A stretch of 64,000 nt of DNA, from assembly GCA_964036275.1 (NCBI GenBank), contig OZ038438.1, positions 2,424,978 to 2,488,977 of the forward strand. Reading direction: 5' to 3'. The DNA comes from Litoditis marina (lineage: Eukaryota > Nematoda > Chromadorea > Rhabditida > Rhabditidae). A program made the translations under genes and the position numbers. Positions within the stretch are counted from its first letter, which is position 1, and every line of letters starts with the position of its first letter. Positions 62,483-64,000 of the stretch are shown piece after piece. The notes beneath the pieces are model-generated. The model was not told where the DNA came from. It ran no database searches and was given only the letters and a program-made list of their open reading frames with translations.

Positions 62483-64000
62483 CCGATTACACGTTGATAG
62501 CGTATATCCTTCTACAACTGCTATGCTTCTGGGTGGGATGAATGCCGAGTTGCAACGGCTTTCACCAAAGAATGGTGTTCTTTTCTAACCGAACCAGGAA
62601 ACAGTCTCCAAAGAACGGAACCGCCGGTTTGGGAGCGGAAACCGTGGTTCTTAATAGAATTCGAACCGATTTGCGAACTTTCCAACCTGGTTGACCCGAA
62701 CGTCGTGATTCCCCTCCGTATTTAGTCTGGCACACGTTAAAATCCTTTTTTTTACCAAGAAATCGTATAACAATTTTATACTATAAAGCTATAATTTCGA
62801 AAAAAAAAACAAGAGAAATCTTTATCATAACTCCGAGATGTTTATCTAAGTCACTTCGTGCACAAATTGTTCGCTGAATAGCGTACTTTTGAGGTACTCT
62901 GATCACATGGAGTTTGAAGAAAATAAGAATGGTGAAATTTGAAAGTACCCTGGTTCCTGTGGAATGAATCGTGTATTAGGCTCAGACAACGACATGCCAG
63001 AACGGTAGGTGTTGTTCTGTTCTGTTGTATTTGTAGTTTGATCCGGCTGTGTTCGAGTCCGAATAAGAGAACTGTTCTGCTCTAACTATAGTAGTGAAGA
63101 AGTATTGGTTGTAGTTTGATGTCCATACGGACCATAGCTCGCCAATTTTGACCAAAAAACAACAGGATCAAACTACAAACACTGTGATTTTATAGATTTC
63201 GATTTAGTTTGAATGAGTTTTTAAATATTAAACTTTACAAAACTACAATGAATGCCCGCCGTATAGACGTACCTCGCAGCTGAAATCGGTCACTAGCTAA
63301 CGAAATTCCTGCTGCGGATAAATCTCCTACTATCGAGTGATTTAGACCAGACCGGAGTACCAGTACCTTCTGCACGATCGCAAGGTTGACTACGGTAGTT
63401 CTAAACGGATGGAATTGCCCGTAAGATCTATCACATTCGTCGCTTTGACCGTTAACGCAGTATTTTGACTTCTGTTTTCTAACTGAATGTAGTTGAGCAT
63501 TTCATCTTGAGCACATCAAATATAAGTTTTTCTCCCTACAATAGAACGACGATTTTATGTAGAGACAACAAACATACTTCTAATTTCATTCAGTGAGCGA
63601 GTTGTAACCCGAACAGTTTACATTCATTTTCTACCTAGAGAGATAGACTGGAGAAATGGTAGAAGATATACATATGTGCCAGAATATAAAAGAGAGAATT
63701 TCGAGACGTTAGAGTTAAAAGGAAAAGGCGCTTTCATGGGGATATGATACTAAAGAGCAAAGAAGGTGAAAACAGTGCTATCGCATGTACAACAGGAAAA
63801 AGTAGGATATACGGTGTCCATATCTGGGTTGCTTATTGGAAAATACAATCGTCATCCTTAAAGTGGAAGTAAATGAGAAAATCCCGTAAAACCTGATCAT
63901 GTACCTTTCTATTGTGTTTCATGCGACTATGCATTTAACTAGTACACATAAAGCCGATTTCGGTAGGGAGGTATATTACATAAATTCAACCCAGAAGAAC
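62483..64000. other. Right-edge intergenic region
   Basis: Begins with the remainder of the broken tandem-repeat copy (to about 62560). A smaller inverted repeat around TTTGTAGTTTGATCC and GGATCAAACTACAAA spans about 63030-63181. A fragment resembling the dispersed CACGTGAC/TGCAATTGAC repeat lies near 63910-63945. No gene seen. Confidence 0.4.

Overview
This is a eukaryotic, animal (bilaterian) genomic window. Nearly every gene is split by GT-AG introns of about 50 to 4,000 bases, and the proteins are animal families: a LIN-41/TRIM71 TRIM-NHL protein, a MAK/CILK1-type ciliary kinase and the PP4 regulatory subunit PPP4R1. The lin-41 3'UTR also carries what look like let-7 sites, and let-7 is a bilaterian microRNA. 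I cannot name the phylum. There are no bacterial-type operons, CRISPR arrays, or rRNA or tRNA genes that I could recognise. Exon models were built by hand from splice signals and codon phase, and the frame closes exactly in all the main genes.

Layout. 1-855 (+): last exons of a histidine-rich protein cut by the window edge. 2915-6138 (+): a small divergent macro-domain protein, 8 exons, 280 aa. 6906-8415 (-): a 76-aa Pro/Tyr then His/Gly/Tyr-rich protein, convergent with the macro gene. 10722-18756 (+): MAK/CILK1-like kinase, 13 exons, 467 aa. 19880-37877 (-): PPP4R1, 27 exons, about 982 aa, convergent with the kinase. 39695-49935 (-): an unidentified 15-exon gene, about 402 aa. 51133-59564 (-): LIN-41/TRIM71, 22 coding exons, 949 aa, with a 3'UTR of about 1 kb. 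59.6-64 kb: lin-41 upstream DNA with a 288-bp tandem array broken by a transposon-like palindrome.

The introns and intergenic DNA are full of short palindromic (foldback/MITE-like) elements in at least seven families. There is also a strange family of poly-G/poly-C blocks, one copy of which sits beside lin-41 exon 6 between perfect 59-bp direct repeats.

The most telling regulatory signal is a pair of let-7-like complementary sites, 12 nt apart, in the lin-41 3'UTR. This is the arrangement that defines the let-7/lin-41 developmental timing switch. The genes otherwise look like unrelated neighbours: ciliary kinase, phosphatase scaffold, RNA-binding ubiquitin ligase. The head-to-tail closeness of lin-41 and the unidentified gene (about 200 bp) is worth checking for co-transcription.
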